Below, piece by piece: positions 1 through 11,928 of a DNA stretch of 64,000 nucleotides. The notes under the pieces were generated by a model that had not been told where the DNA came from, did not search any database, and was given only the letters and a program-made list of their open reading frames with translations. How positions within the stretch are numbered: the first letter of the stretch is position 1; each line of letters starts with the position of its first letter. The DNA is from Arthrinium phaeospermum (lineage: Eukaryota; Ascomycota; Sordariomycetes; Amphisphaeriales; Apiosporaceae), in contig QYRS01000002.1 of assembly GCA_006503535.1 (NCBI GenBank), positions 2,108,001 to 2,172,000 on the forward strand, written 5' to 3'. Made by a program: the position numbers and the translations under genes.

Positions 1-1322
1 GAGACCATGGAGATGCCCTCTGCAGGCCGCCGCTTCATAGCCGCAATATCGGACCGGGATGTCGCGTACGCCACCGCGGCACGGATGCTCCGCGAGTTGA
101 TCTGGTCTGTTATCGCTGTGCGGATCGCCGCGGCGGTTTTGGCTAGAAGAGTCATCGTTGCGATACTTACTTCGAATTGCTTCTTCTGTTGACGGTAATC
201 GGCTGGGACATTTGAGAGCGCCGCCATGGACACTAGCTCATGGATTGGGGCCGAGACGGCGGCTCGTCCGAAGGCAGCGCCAAGGTAGCCTGGGGACAGC
301 GGCGGCTCGCAGCGGGCGCGGAGGTTGACGGGGATCGAGATCGTTGACGAGGTCGCGTTATCGTGGGATGATGTTGACGGCGGAGGTCCTTCGGCCACTA
401 CCACGGCGCTCCATAGCAGGGCCGTCAGGACGTCGCCGGTGGAAACCCAGGGCACGTCGGCAGCAACTGACGGAAGTCGGTCCGTGGCGAGGGACTTAAG
501 CTCCTTCAGCGAGTTTGGGGAGAAGCGGAAGATGGCCGTCGCGAAGACCGGCCGAGGCGGTGCGGTGGCAGGCTTCGAGACCGGTGCCCCATCCTGGAAG
601 AACAAGATAGACGGGATGGTTTTTGGCGTTTCCGACTCCGCCACCCCGAGACCCAATTCTCGTACCGCGGTTCGATTGAGCATAGCTGCAGTCACAAGTC
701 CGTCCTTCAGCTCGGTCGGGGCAACACCGCCACCACCATCCCGCACCCGACGGCAATTCGCAGCCCATATCCTGAGCAAGGCGCCGAATCCCGTAATGTC
801 CGTCGTGGAATGGTGTACCGCAACCCCCAAAACGAAGCCTCCCTCCACCAGGCTCAGCCGCGCCCGGAACACGGGCTTTTCGTCCATGCCATTCGCCCCG
901 GATCTTGCACCCACCGCCATCTCCGGCGAAAACCCGCCGCGGCCCAGCACATCAGGCGGGAACCCCCGGTCTCTCAGCGCGGCGTAACTGTACTCTCGCG
1001 AAACATCCCGGACGTCGAGGAGGCTGTCGACCGATTGGTCCGGCGCCGACAGGCCCACCGCGCCGTGCGGGCGCGCCAAGCTTACGACGCGGGACAGCAG
1101 GTATGGGACCTGGGCGGCGGTGGCTGCGAGGCCGTCTGGCAGTGTCCAAACGATATCGCTCCTGCTGGAGACGCTCTGGCCGGCGGCAGGCGATGGTGTC
1201 GTTGGCAAGATAGGAAAACATAGCATCTGGCGGATGTAGGTGCGTGGCATGAGCCAATCGAGTGGGGAGAGCGGGCTCGGTGCCGGCGACGCGGAGTCAT
1301 CGTCCGTCACGGTACCCGCCAT
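1..1322 (-). CDS. BAHD-type acyltransferase (trichothecene 3-O-acetyltransferase-like), 3' end cut by window edge
   Basis: An uninterrupted reading frame runs from the ATG at 1322 to the left edge (about 440 codons, no stop reached). The N-terminus has the PLSPLDWLMPRTYIRQ signature typical of fungal trichothecene 3-O-acetyltransferase-like proteins of the PF02458 transferase family. The catalytic HHxxxD motif is present as VHHSTTD at residues 169-175, followed by ITGFG. These enzymes move an acyl group from acyl-CoA to a hydroxyl of a small molecule. No intron is needed. The C-terminal DFGWG-type motif would lie outside the window and cannot be checked. The substrate cannot be read from the sequence. 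The gene is far from the metabolite cluster on the right, so no link is claimed. Confidence 0.85.
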   Translation of the reverse strand, partial: MAGTVTDDDSASPAPSPLSPLDWLMPRTYIRQMLCFPILPTTPSPAAGQSVSSRSDIVWTLPDGLAATAAQVPYLLSRVVSLARPHGAVGLSAPDQSVDSLLDVRDVSREYSYAALRDRGFPPDVLGRGGFSPEMAVGARSGANGMDEKPVFRARLSLVEGGFVLGVAVHHSTTDITGFGALLRIWAANCRRVRDGGGGVAPTELKDGLVTAAMLNRTAVRELGLGVAESETPKTIPSILFFQDGAPVSKPATAPPRPVFATAIFRFSPNSLKELKSLATDRLPSVAADVPWVSTGDVLTALLWSAVVVAEGPPPSTSSHDNATSSTISIPVNLRARCEPPLSPGYLGAAFGRAAVSAPIHELVSMAALSNVPADYRQQKKQFEVSIATMTLLAKTAAAIRTAITDQINSRSIRAAVAYATSRSDIAAMKRRPAEGISMV

Positions 1323-1869
1323 GACAACCAGCCCAGCAACAATCTCGAGTTTGGCCCGAATAGATAGTTAACGAAATGGAAGAAGTAGTTCAACTATTGG
1401 CCCCAAAAGTGCTTGGGAATCAGTTCAAGACACCCGCTTACTAAGCCACCGGTCAATCAGAAACATCACCATCGCCATTTCCTGGCGATCGGTCGACATG
1501 GAACAGATGCACCAAGACGAGGACCCAGTAGGTCAAAATGTAAGCCAAATAGTGACTGAGCGCATTTGATATCTTTGAAAACTCCAACTAAACACTGGAA
1601 TTGGGTATGTGAAAACTGCCACGCTTTGCCTGTCCTAACCTGAACGCCGTTGCGAATGCATATACCCTTTGCTGTATACCGAACAAAACCAGGGAAAAGC
1701 AAAATATACGTATACGCTAATAAAGTGATAACCGCCTGGGGTTTGGGTCCCTTGGGATCTCGCTCGACACGAATTGCCTCCTGCCCTTACAGTGACCGGA
1801 TCCTAGGCTGTCAAAATCGCCTGGTCTCAACCAAGCCTATGGGTACATGACAGGATCGAAAACCAGATC
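1323..1869. other. Intergenic, 547 bp
   Basis: Lies between the 5' end of the acyltransferase and the 3' end of the U-box gene, so it should hold the acyltransferase promoter. No convincing coding exon or RNA gene seen. Confidence 0.6.
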
Positions 1870-2802
1870 CTAATAGTCCGCCGCCCACCCGTTCTGTTCG
1901 AGGAACTCCGCGCAGGCCTTGCGCAGCGCCAGGTTGGGCCGCAGGTCCGAGGGGCGCATGGGCTCGCGCGTCAGCGGGTCGGTCTGCGGGTCGGTCTGCT
2001 GCAGGCGCAGGTGCTCCATGATGGAGGCGCGCTCGTAGCTCTGGCCCGACATGGTCACGACGGGGTCGACCATGAAGCCGAATGTGATGTCGTCGATGGC
2101 CCACTCGGGGACTTCGCGCCGCTTCTCCTCGTTGGTGCGTGCCGCCTCGAACACTTTTGTGAGCTGCTCCATCTTGGCGTCCCACTCCTCGGCCACCTGG
2201 CGCCGATCCCCGTCGGTCGCGCTGGCATCGGCGGCGGCATTGTCAGGCGAGGTCATCGTCTCCAGGGCGTCTGCCTTCTCGCGCCGCATGATCGCCAGCA
2301 CGTCCTCCTCGAGCTCCTTGTACTCGCGCTTGCGCTTCTTCTCGGCATCGTCCCAGCGGTCCTTCTTGCAGCGCAGGACCAGCGTCGTGACCTGGGCGAG
2401 GGACTTGTCGTTGGTAGCGGCGCAGATCTCGCGGGCGCAGTCCGCATGTGCGACGGCGTCGTCGTAGGCGCGGAGCTCGAGGTAGGCCTGAGCGAGGTAG
2501 TAGTGGGCCTTCATGCTCTCGCCGTTGAGCTTGAGGCAGGCTTGGCAGTCGGCGATGGCCGAGTCCCAGAGGCTGAGCTTGAGCCGGGCCATGGCTCGGT
2601 TTGTGTACAAGGCTGGGTTCGCGTCGTCGGAAATGATGCTATCGCGCCAAGAATTGCAGGTTAGACCCGGGCGCAGGACTGTAGACGACGAGAGAACTCA
2701 CGCTTTGGAATATAGACTGTCTGCACCGACAAAGTCGCCATTTTGGAAGCGTTTGTTACCATCTGCCTTTAGCAGGCCGGCTTTGACAGTGTCGCGAGCC
2801 AT
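1870..2802 (-). CDS. CHIP-like E3 ubiquitin ligase (TPR plus U-box)
   Basis: Two exons, 2702-2802 and 1870-2638, with a 63 bp intron (GTGAGT...TAG) give about 289 aa, close to the roughly 300 aa of animal CHIP/STUB1. The first two thirds are TPR-like helices (GNKRFQNGDFVGADSLYSK, ALYTNRAMARLKL, AHYYLAQAYLELRAYDDAVAHA). A charged coiled linker follows, then a C-terminal U-box beginning around IDDITFGFMVDPVVTMSGQSY. CHIP couples Hsp70/Hsp90 clients, held by the TPRs, to ubiquitin transfer by the U-box, which is zinc-free. The start at 2802 is chosen because splicing extends the TPR array upstream of the long exon. The role as a chaperone-linked ligase is family knowledge, not shown here. Confidence 0.9.
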
Positions 2803-3728
2803 GGCTACGGTGGGTTTGTAGCTGTGATGCGTGTGTTGGCGGGGTAGTCAGTGGTGTGGTATCAGTAAGATGTATGTAGAGGCTACTTGAAAGCACAGGA
2901 GCAAGTGTTTCACCAGCGTTAATGGGTGGGAGGCGGATGCAATTGAATGACGTGCTGGCTTGGGTTGGGTAGAAGAAGAACAAAGAGACCAAAAGTCAAG
3001 TGAATGGTGAATGCCCTCAGCCCCTTCGTTCAACGCCCGACCAGCAGGTTGGTAATGGATGGACAGACTGTCGTCTTTGATTGCTCCTTCCATTTGTCAG
3101 ATTGCAGGCCCGGAAAGTTCGAGAAACAGGGGTCCAGCTGCCAAAGTGGATAAACAGAGACACGCGAGCGAACCCCTTCGAGATCGGCATCGGCTGCTGC
3201 CGAGACCCGCCGGCGTAGTTCGTCCCCGAGACATGCCAGGACACCAGCAACCAGTCCTCTGGCACTCCCCAGCCAGGTAAATAATTCTCAATGGCAATCG
3301 TTCAATTCCACTTTGGTGTTCTCATAATCCATCGTGGGGCTGGTTTCCAAACGGACCATCGGTTCATGCATCAAAGCGCTGCGATCGGTGATAGCTTCAT
3401 CTCTTGATTGTATCGCGCCTGATGATGTATTTGAACAAGCTAAAAGCCCGGCAGTTCGCATTACACCGGTTGCTATCGTGAAAGCCCCCATTGACGAGCA
3501 AACGAAACAAGATACCAGAAACATTTGACTTTGAGGCCTGCCAGATCTCGAACTTTCATGACCCCGCCTCTGGCACATGCTGAGAACCTCGCCAGCCTGA
3601 TCATGTAGACAGCGTCTAGGACCCAGCGCCATTCCGATCGTTATGTTATTATATCAATCGGCATGGTCTCAAAGGCTGAGTGTCTGATGCGTCGCTTTTT
3701 TTCTATTGTGTCTTTTATTTGTTCATGA
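2803..3728. other. Intergenic, 926 bp, divergent promoter region
   Basis: Separates the divergently transcribed U-box and RBR ligase genes. Short open frames here overlap on both strands and look random. Confidence 0.6.
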
Positions 3729-5237
3729 ATGGCAATCACTATGGCAGTCATCGAACGACCCACGACGCCACTTGTTGGTATTGACGACGAGAGTCTGGCC
3801 TTGATCCTTGAGCTCCAGCGCCAAGATGGAGAACATTTGGGAAGCGTGGCAATAGGCAAGAAATGCGAGGGTAGCCCGCCGAGTGATTTAGAGGCAGCAC
3901 TCAAGCTCTACTTGGAAGAAGTGGCCCAAGCGACCGTCTTCGCCTTTGATCGCCGAGTTGCGAGAAGTATTCAGACTGCTGTGCGGGAGGATGCGAACAC
4001 CTTGCAACATTTGGTGGCCGAAGAACATATGGCAACACAGGATCACCACCTGTCACTCGAACTCTCTCGAGGAGGCTCTGGCCAGTCTACAGCAACACCG
4101 GAAGCATCTGCTGACATAATCAAGTCTTCAGAGGATGAAGACATGGAACTCATCGAGAAGATGGCATATCTCTACGTCACTGGCGAACACGACGACACAG
4201 AAGATATATACAGTGTATCCGACGACGATACCTCAACAGTTGATCCAGGACCCGAGAGCTCAGCGTGGGCAGCGTCTCGTCCGCAACGGACTCGACTCTG
4301 TGTTGCTTGTGGTGACCGACGACACTTCGCGGATGTCTCACGGGCGCCCTGCCGACATGAATATTGCCGAGATTGCCTCCGACGGCTCTTCGAGGATGCA
4401 ATGCGTGACGAAACTCTGTTTCCCCCGAGGCGTTGCCAAAAGCCTTTGCCGCTAAGCAATAACATACTGCTTCTCCCACAGAGTGTCGTCGAGACATTCC
4501 GAAAGAAAGCCGTTGAGTTTTCCACACCGAACCGCACATATTGTCACCGCAAGAGTTGTTTTGCTTTCGTACCTCCGGGAAAATGTGCAAATGGGGTAGC
4601 TCGCTGTGGTGACTGTGATGCAGAGACATGTACCAATTGCAAAGGTGCAAGCCACGGTGGGGATTGCCCTCACGATGAACAACTCCAACAAGTTATTGCC
4701 ATGGCACGCCAAGAAGGCTGGCAGCGTTGTCAAAACTGCTGGAGCATGGTAGAACTACGCACTGGTTGCTATCACATGACGTGAGTACCGCAATACCTGC
4801 ATGTGTGATTTCTGGGCTTCTCCTGCTTCAGTCGCCTATCTGGAGGTCGTGGCATATGGCTGATCATTTATAGTTGCCGCTGCGGTGCTCAATTCTGCTA
4901 TGTCTGTGGCACAGCCTGGAAACACTGCAGTTGCGAACAATGGGACGAACATCGACTCTACGAACGTGCGGCTCAGATCGACGCCAGAAACAATGCTGAC
5001 CTGTTGCCGGAGGGAGTGCCTGCTCCTCTCAAGGTTGACGCAATGATGCGCAATGGGCGAATCAATAGGCTCATGCAAAATCTCCGTGAAAACCACGAGT
5101 GCGACCATCGACGCTGGGCTAGCCGGCGAGGGCCCCGGGAATGCGAGGAGTGCGGAGACGAGATGCCAATTTTCATCTACGAGTGCCGCCAGTGTAACAT
5201 TTTCGCCTGTCGCCGGTGTCGGTATAATCGGCTGTAG
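3729..5237 (+). CDS. RBR-type (RING-IBR-RING) E3 ubiquitin ligase
   Basis: Exons 3729-4780 and 4874-5237, intron GTGAGT...TATAG (93 bp), give 471 aa. An acidic, low-complexity N-terminus precedes RING1 (from CVACGDRRHFADVS, about residue 191). An IBR follows (YCHRKSCFAFVPPG ... CGDCDAETCTNC), then RING2 (CQNCWSMVELRTGCYHMT joined by splicing to CRCGAQFCYVC). The junction restores the canonical GCxHMTCRCGxxFCYVC string, which fixes the splice sites. The likely catalytic cysteine is C347 (TGCYHM), the position that accepts ubiquitin as a thioester in RBR enzymes. A cysteine-rich tail (CEECGDEMPIFIYEC, CRQCNIFACRRC) follows and may be a further zinc-binding module. The substrate is unknown. Fungi carry many lineage-specific RBR copies of this kind. 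Confidence 0.88.
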
Positions 5238-6033
5238 TCAGTCCCTGTCCTGGTATCCTGCGTTGTCACATGGAGATCAGAGCTTCATCGTGTCTTTCGT
5301 AATGTTTGCAATTGTCTAGGTTCTGGCAATATGTTCTGTATTCCTTATACACGTCGCATTTCGCCCACTTGACTGAGCAATCTTTCAATCCCGTGTGCTG
5401 AGTTTAAGTGTACCAGTCGCCTGTCAGGATATTGTACCATGGCTCTTACTGTATCCTCGGGCGCATAAGACGGCCCATGCCCAATTTGCCCCTTTTCATC
5501 AAAAACACCAAGTAGATCCACCAGTCGATCTTGACTAAGCAGGCGATTAAATGATCGACGAGATCTCAACACTGGTCTGAAGCACGTGATAGCATCATTA
5601 GATAATCGTCAATTACGTGATTCTATGTCCGTATCCCTCAAGGAACGCCGTTTCGCTGCTATGTATCCAGACCGCACGCAAAGCCATGATGAGAAGCCAC
5701 CGAGAAGTCCCCCCAATATTTTGTTGTACACCATGGGTCTGACCACCCGTCCGTTCGCCCGCGCCTGGAGAAGTCCAAGTCTATACGTAGACCAAGAGAG
5801 AAAAGCCGGGAAAGAGAAGTTCTTCACGAATCCTTATTTCGTTTGAACCCCCCTCCTCCTTCCCGTATACCCAACACACTGTTTTGATCATGTGCTCCTT
5901 TCTTTTCGTTTCGTGACGGTCATTATATACTTGTACAACACTATTTCCAGTTCGTGTCCTTGTGTGATCGGCCTCTATATATGCTATCGTAGTGAAAAAC
6001 GCAAAGTATATATGTACTCAAATCCAAGGACTT
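5238..6033. other. Intergenic, 796 bp, convergent 3' region
   Basis: Lies between the 3' ends of the RBR and NIPA genes. A minus-strand open stretch at 5345-5572 (about 75 codons) has protein-like composition. It has no ATG at its start, no recognisable family and no clear splice partner, so it is not called a gene. Confidence 0.5.
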
Positions 6034-8402
6034 CTATCGGTAGGAGTTGGGATTTCTCCCACCTCCCCCTGGCGGTGTCCGGGGTCGGGGAGGCGGTCTG
6101 GACCCAGGCCCACTCGAATTGGTACGGCTGTGATCCCATTTCCGCCGGCTGGCCGCGTCGTAATCGATTTCCCGGTCGGAATCGCTATGGTTATTGTGGC
6201 GAGGCGGGCTGCTGCTCGTGATACCGCGCCCGTAGCGCTCGGCCCGCTTATCGTCGAGATAGGACTCCGGGTCCTCGTCGGTCTCTTCCTCGTACGACTC
6301 GTCATCGAAGCGCGGGAGCGACGGCTGCGAGTCCGAGTCACCCTTGACCAGGCCTGCCCGCTCCTCCTCGGTCGCGTTCTTCACCTGCGGGTTCGAGTAC
6401 CCCCGGGACCCCATCCCGGACCGGCTCGGCGGCTTGTGGTGGCTCGGCGGACGCTCTTGGGGGCGTGGGAGTTCCTGCGATCCATCAGCTTGATGCCGAC
6501 GGAAAACATTTTGGAACGAGAATTGCCGACGAGCTGATTGGCTATCCCTATGCGGCGGCGGCGTCGGGGGCACGAATGCGCCAGCATCGTCCCCAGCGAA
6601 GTGGATATGCTGGCCCGTGCTGCTGGCCGACGCGATGCTCGCCGCACTGCGGGCAAGAGCCCCAGCACCGCCGTATTCGGTTCTCTGATTGCGTAGCGTG
6701 TCCGGTAAGCCGTATACGTGTTCGCGTGTGCTGCCGTAAGGACTGTTCTCGCCACCCAACTTATGACTCGGCACGGTAATGTCGGTTAGCTGTACGGGTT
6801 GCATCGGACTCTGGTGTAGTCTCTTTGAAGGGTTTTCGGCGTCATAGTCTGGATGTCCTGGGAGAATGATGCTGCGCCCTCGGCCGCGTATGGTACCGGC
6901 GATGCTAGATAGGAAACTTGGTGAAGCCTGCCGCCGTCGTTCTTCCTCCTCCATTTCCTCCGCTGTCGGCATGAAGGACATACCCAGAGGCAAATGCGGT
7001 GTTCTCGGCGGAGCAGGGAAGGGCTCTCGCTGTTGGTGTGGGGTAAACGGGTTCGGCGACGCAGTGCGCCGACTCATCTGACTATTGATAGTAGTTCGTC
7101 TCCTGCGCAAGCCATCCCATTCGTATTCTGGCCCAGCTTCGCTCACCGTCTCCAACCTCTCCCTTTCTTTTTCTTCGTGTAGGCGTTTCAACTCCTCAGC
7201 CTCCATCTTGAGGCGGGCGCCGGAAAACCTTCGCACAATCGCAGCCGCACCACGGATCGCGTCTGCCTTGGGCTCTGTCTCGGACTGTTCCTGCTCGGCA
7301 ATGGTGTGGATCTGATCCAAGTCGCCTTTGAACACGGCAGTATCGGGTACATCTTTGGCCGACTTGGAGAGCTGCAACAACACGACTCCCGAGCAGATGG
7401 TGAGAAAACCCATGACGACCGTGGCGATGGATGACGCCGTGCCCTTGAATCCCTGGAACAACACGGCGGAGGTGATGATGGTCGTGCTGGTGAAGTAGAC
7501 GTAGTAAGTGGGTGTCACCATGGCGGCATTGTATAAGTTCAATGCTTTCTGTTGGCAGGTTAGCAAATCCAAATGTTCTTCTTGAGGGCTCCGAAGGACC
7601 TTACATTAAGGAATATGATTTCGGTCAGCAAGGTGCCGATAACGAAAACAAACAGCACGTATAAGAACCAATGCTTGAACTGGCTGCCGGAGGTTCCCTG
7701 TACCTGGGCGACAATCGCGGCGCCCAGACCCTGTGTCGCAACGACACTCAGTCCTCCGACCCAGCTGCAAATCGAAATGTAGACAAGCATGTTCTTCTTG
7801 CCCCATCTCGGGCCCGCCACGAAAGCGGTAATGGCCGAACCCACGAGGATCACACCGGCGTAGCTGAGAAACCCGGGAGCAATGACATAATGCTGCATCT
7901 CCTGGATATTGGCGACGGAAGATTCCTCTGGGGCGTTCATAACAATGACCACCGAGCCAACAATGCAGAGAAAGCAGGCGACCTTGCCCACCATGCTCAA
8001 CCGCTCCTTCAGGAAAATGGCGGACAACACCGTGGTAATTACCACGGACAGGGCGCCCAGGGGGGTGACGAGGATCGCATCGGTGAAGGCGTAGGCGACG
8101 AAGTTGCAGATCTCGCCTATGATCATCAAAATCATGCCCGCCCACCAATGGAAGTTCTTGAGGTAGCCATATCCCTCGCCCGCGGCCTCCTCGTACTTCT
8201 CGTTTGCCTTGAGCAGCCCTACCTTTTTCAACACGAAGGAGCATCCGATGAACAGGCCGGACGCGATGGCCAGGCATATACCAATGACCTTGTATACGGG
8301 AGGTCGGGTCGCCTTCTCCGGGTCTCCAGCAGCTCCATCCGTCTCGTTCGCGCGGGCGTAGATGTTGTGGGCGACCTCGAGGACCTGCGCTGCGCGGTCC
8401 AT
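6034..8402 (-). CDS. NIPA-family magnesium transporter-like membrane protein with long cytosolic tail
   Basis: Exons 7605-8402 and 6034-7548 with a 56 bp intron (GTAAGG, GCTAAC branch site, CAACAG) give about 770 aa. The first roughly 340 residues carry eight or nine hydrophobic helices. They include the NIPA/DUF803 strings YKVIGICLAIASGLFIGCSF, TPLGALSVVITTVLSAIFL, and, across the junction, EIIFLN then KALNLYNAAMVTPTYYV. The remaining 430 residues are charged, Ser/Pro/Arg-rich and probably disordered (repeated RR, RTP and PPR patches, an EEETDEDPESY acidic run). NIPA proteins move Mg2+ and other divalent cations across plasma or endosomal membranes. Long basic/acidic tails are usual in the filamentous fungal members. 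Transport specificity is inferred from the family only. Confidence 0.88.
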
Positions 8403-11400
8403 GCTGGGCGACGTGGGGCGAACTGGTCGCCGCCAGTCAAGTGGTGTCGGGGACCGGCTGCGGTCACGCCCTTTATGGCTGGCCCTGGGAGTGCTCGTTT
8501 ATCGATGTGTAACGTTCGTGGAAACGGTGGTTTCGGCGGATAGGAGACAAGGTTGAAAACGGCGCCGTGGGAGCGCAACCGGCCGAAACTATCCTTCTTA
8601 GTCAAGGAGGATGACGGTTTGGTGACCAAAATTAGGAGCCAACGGCAATGGTAATAGTCGTAATCTCCCGCTGCAAAATGGTGCCCTGTGGCAGTTATAA
8701 TAGACAAAAATAAGAACCAAAAAGCTCGAAAAGCGGGTGGCTGTTATGATCTGATCGTAGGCCGGGATAATCGAGGTTCAAGTTCGGATGGAGTCTCGTG
8801 TATGGAACTGGCTTCTGCGGTCGTCCAAAAAGTTGGTGGTCCGGTGTTTCGTACTGCTACGAAGCCTTGCTGATTGATCCGCAAGATGCTGCTGTATTGG
8901 ATATGCAACTCTGTTCGCAGAAGAAGAAAAAAAGCAAGAATGTCGAGACGAGGTGCGTGAAGGGAAGGGGGTTGTTGCGACCACCTCTTGAGACGGTTAC
9001 TGTGGGAGCTCCTGCCGAAAGTGTACGTAAGAGCGCGTGAGGTGCGTAGTAGCAGTAGGGGCGGATTGGGTGAGGGTGTAGGGGGAGTGGAGGACCACAA
9101 GTCTCCCCAGCGACGCATCCAGTTTCGAACAAGCGCGGGGCAAAGGAGGCCAGGGGGGCTCTTGATTCCCCTTGTCACTTGTTGGTTAATTCGAGATTAA
9201 AACGGGCTGCAGGTCAAAGAATAATGGACGGGACTTCTTTGAGTGCAACTGCAGCGGAGAAAAACACACAAAAACAAACCCCATTCGCTTTCAGGAGTGG
9301 AAGCCGACGATCGAGGAAGAGACAAAGCGGGAAGGAAATGCGCCTGCAGACACGACCAGACGGACGGATACCTTATGTCATACATCAATCGAAATGCAAT
9401 ACCTAAAAACCACTGCTCCTTGCGTACGCAACCTCTAGTCGCGGAATCAGCAGGTTCTGGACCGACGGCCATCGTGGTGGGTGTAGGCTAGTCTGCGTCG
9501 TCGTCCGGGCAGCCAACCACCGAGTGCTGGTGTCGTATGGGATCCTGGCATCTGGGACCATCCAAGCTACTGCAGGCTAGGGGGGCACAAGCTCAAGGAC
9601 TCCAGGGGCAGTGCAAGCCTAGCACGCGGGGTGGAGCGGCTGCGAAAGGGCAGCTAGCAGGTAGCCTGTTCCTTAGCTGTTGGACAAAGAGTTTCTTTTG
9701 GGATCTCTAGCCCAAGCACCAAGGCACAAGGACATCGATAAGAGTTTGGCAAGGCCATTTTCCCTCGCATTCCCGTCCCATGTTCCACTACTCTGGGTCC
9801 CCCCAATTTCGACGACATTCAATTCTTGAGGCAGATGTCCATATTTGATCGCCCTCTCGATTTGACGGGCTTTCATGCAACGGTGTCTTGTTCTGCTGCT
9901 TGTATGTAGGTAGTAGGAGAGCAGGTAAACAAAAGATCAATAGGGCCTCGGAGCTCCAATCGGTACATGCCATATGCACATGGGTATCGACCCAAGCGGC
10001 GGATCGGTGTTTACAGACAGCCCGACGAAGAAAAAAAGAAGAAGGAAGAAGGAAGGAAGAAAAAATTAAAACAGCAACAACCACCGGTTCGCCGAGTGAA
10101 ACAACACGTTGAATCTCGTCACCGTTGATCGGACAATGACATTGTACGGATGTCTTGAAAACATCCCTGATCCCAAATTCCTCATATGCGCCTGTACATA
10201 ATCTACATACTGTGCATATCAGCCGGGTCAGCATGGAAGTTAACACTCACATTTCGGACGTTCGTCTTCTTTTTCATATCCTTCTCTCATTCTCTTTGGA
10301 TGCGTCGCTTGAAATCACGAAATACACTATCCAAGCTTGGCATCGTGGAAATCGACGTGACGTTCAAGCATCGATGTCAAATCTTTTTGTGGAATGTCTG
10401 GGGAGCCGATCTTTGTGCATTTGCGGTCACTGGCTGCAACCCACCCCTGGGCGATTGGTTGCCAGTAGTGATGTCAACCCACAGCGGCAGCCAGTGATTG
10501 CATGCCACAGAGTCGCATTGCCGTTCGCTTGGTAGGAGAAAAGAAGCCATCGCCGGTTCCGATCTAGTACCATCCATCATCGACACAAAACAGATTCGGT
10601 ATCTGGCGACTTATGTAGTGTCCACTGCCCGACATATTCGATCCGTTCAGGCTAGACGACAGGAGATTACATGTGTGCAATTACCAGTCAAGGTGACGTC
10701 AATATCCATCTACAATGATTTGCGGACCAGCACCGCAATAGTTCTATCCACGGTTCCGCTCAGTCACAAAGACAATTGGCAAGAATTGCATATCCCTCTT
10801 TTCCCCTCTGCTTCTTTGGGTACGAATGCGAAGACATGAACGAGCCCATGGCATAATCCGCTGCATGTGCGTCGTGTAACTCCAGATCTGCGCCAGGTTG
10901 ATTGGCTTGGAGGGGCTTTTCGCTTTCGGACGTGGCTTAGGCGCTTGCGAGTCTATGCAGGACAAGCACAAAACGTTAACCGCCCGATGTAGATAGATAG
11001 TATCTTTGCCCGGCCAGTTCGCACCCCGGCCCTGGCTGTTGGTTCTAAAAGTTGACCAACTGCTTTGCCGTAGAAGCCCACATTGAAAAGAGAGAGAGAG
11101 AAAGAAAAGTCTGCCTGATACGAAACGTCGGCCCCCCATGGACAATTAACCGAATACGGGACAAGGTAAAGGTGGGTGCCACGGAGCCGGAGGCTAAGCA
11201 AATTGCTGTCCGCCACAAGCCAACAGGATGTGAGATACATATTCATTTGTTCTTTTTCCTCCGGGAGGGACGAGCACATGCCGTCCGACTGTAGTCCGAG
11301 AAAGCTCGACTGAACGTGTCAAGGGCACGGTCATCGCACGAAGGAACCAGAGAACATTCTATTCTCGAACGACTCGTGGCACTTGTTGCGCAGTTGCTTG

Positions 11401-11928
11401 GTGTTTTCCCCTCCGAATTTAAGGTTAAACGGACTTGCCCTATCTCATCCTTCTGTGGTAGAACAGCTGTTTCTTTACATGGGCCAATTTTCAGATACTG
11501 GATATCGCCGCCACGCCTGTTTGTACGGACGACGTCCACGACTCATTTGTAATGGTGCCGGCGCCAGCTCAGCGATCCGGAGAGGGAGCCCAGGAGACCG
11601 ACCTCCGGCTCCAGATTTCCTTATCGGTGCGCAATGTTCGATCCGTGAACATCCGCTAAGCTCCTTTCTACGCGGGAAATCGGCGCATGCATGCCCATTC
11701 TCTGAAATTACATAATCCCCTGAACCTCGTCCAGGGCTAATCAATTGCTATCTTGGTCCATTTTAACTGCCCCCAATACACCGGAGTTTAATCATGAACT
11801 ACACCAAGCCACCCTTTTGATCGCTTGGGACGGGCATCGCGATTGACAATGCCGCTGCGGGCCTGGGCTTCTTTCGTAGCATAAAGCATCGACATACACC
11901 TACCAGGCCGTAGCGCCGGTTTGGCGCA
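8403..11928. other. Gene-poor interval, 3.5 kb
   Basis: No convincing coding exon was found on either strand. Open frames are short, overlap each other and match no family I know. The left part should contain the NIPA promoter and 5' UTR, and the right end the HET gene promoter. Purine-rich simple sequence occurs at 10027-10065 and a GA repeat near 11089-11109. No tRNA, transposase or long repeat was recognised. Confidence 0.5.
10027..10065 (+). repeat. Purine-only GAA/GGAA tract
   Basis: Thirty-nine consecutive purines made of irregular GAA and GGAA units. It is simple sequence inside the gene-poor interval, with no evident function. Confidence 0.8.

Noticed and set aside
5345..5572. Minus-strand open frame of about 75 codons with protein-like composition
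   Set aside because: No ATG start, no known family, no in-phase splice partner; treated as chance or an unplaceable remnant.
9788..10246. Minus-strand 152-codon frame in the gene-poor interval
   Set aside because: No recognisable domain, overlaps a purine simple-sequence tract and other open frames.
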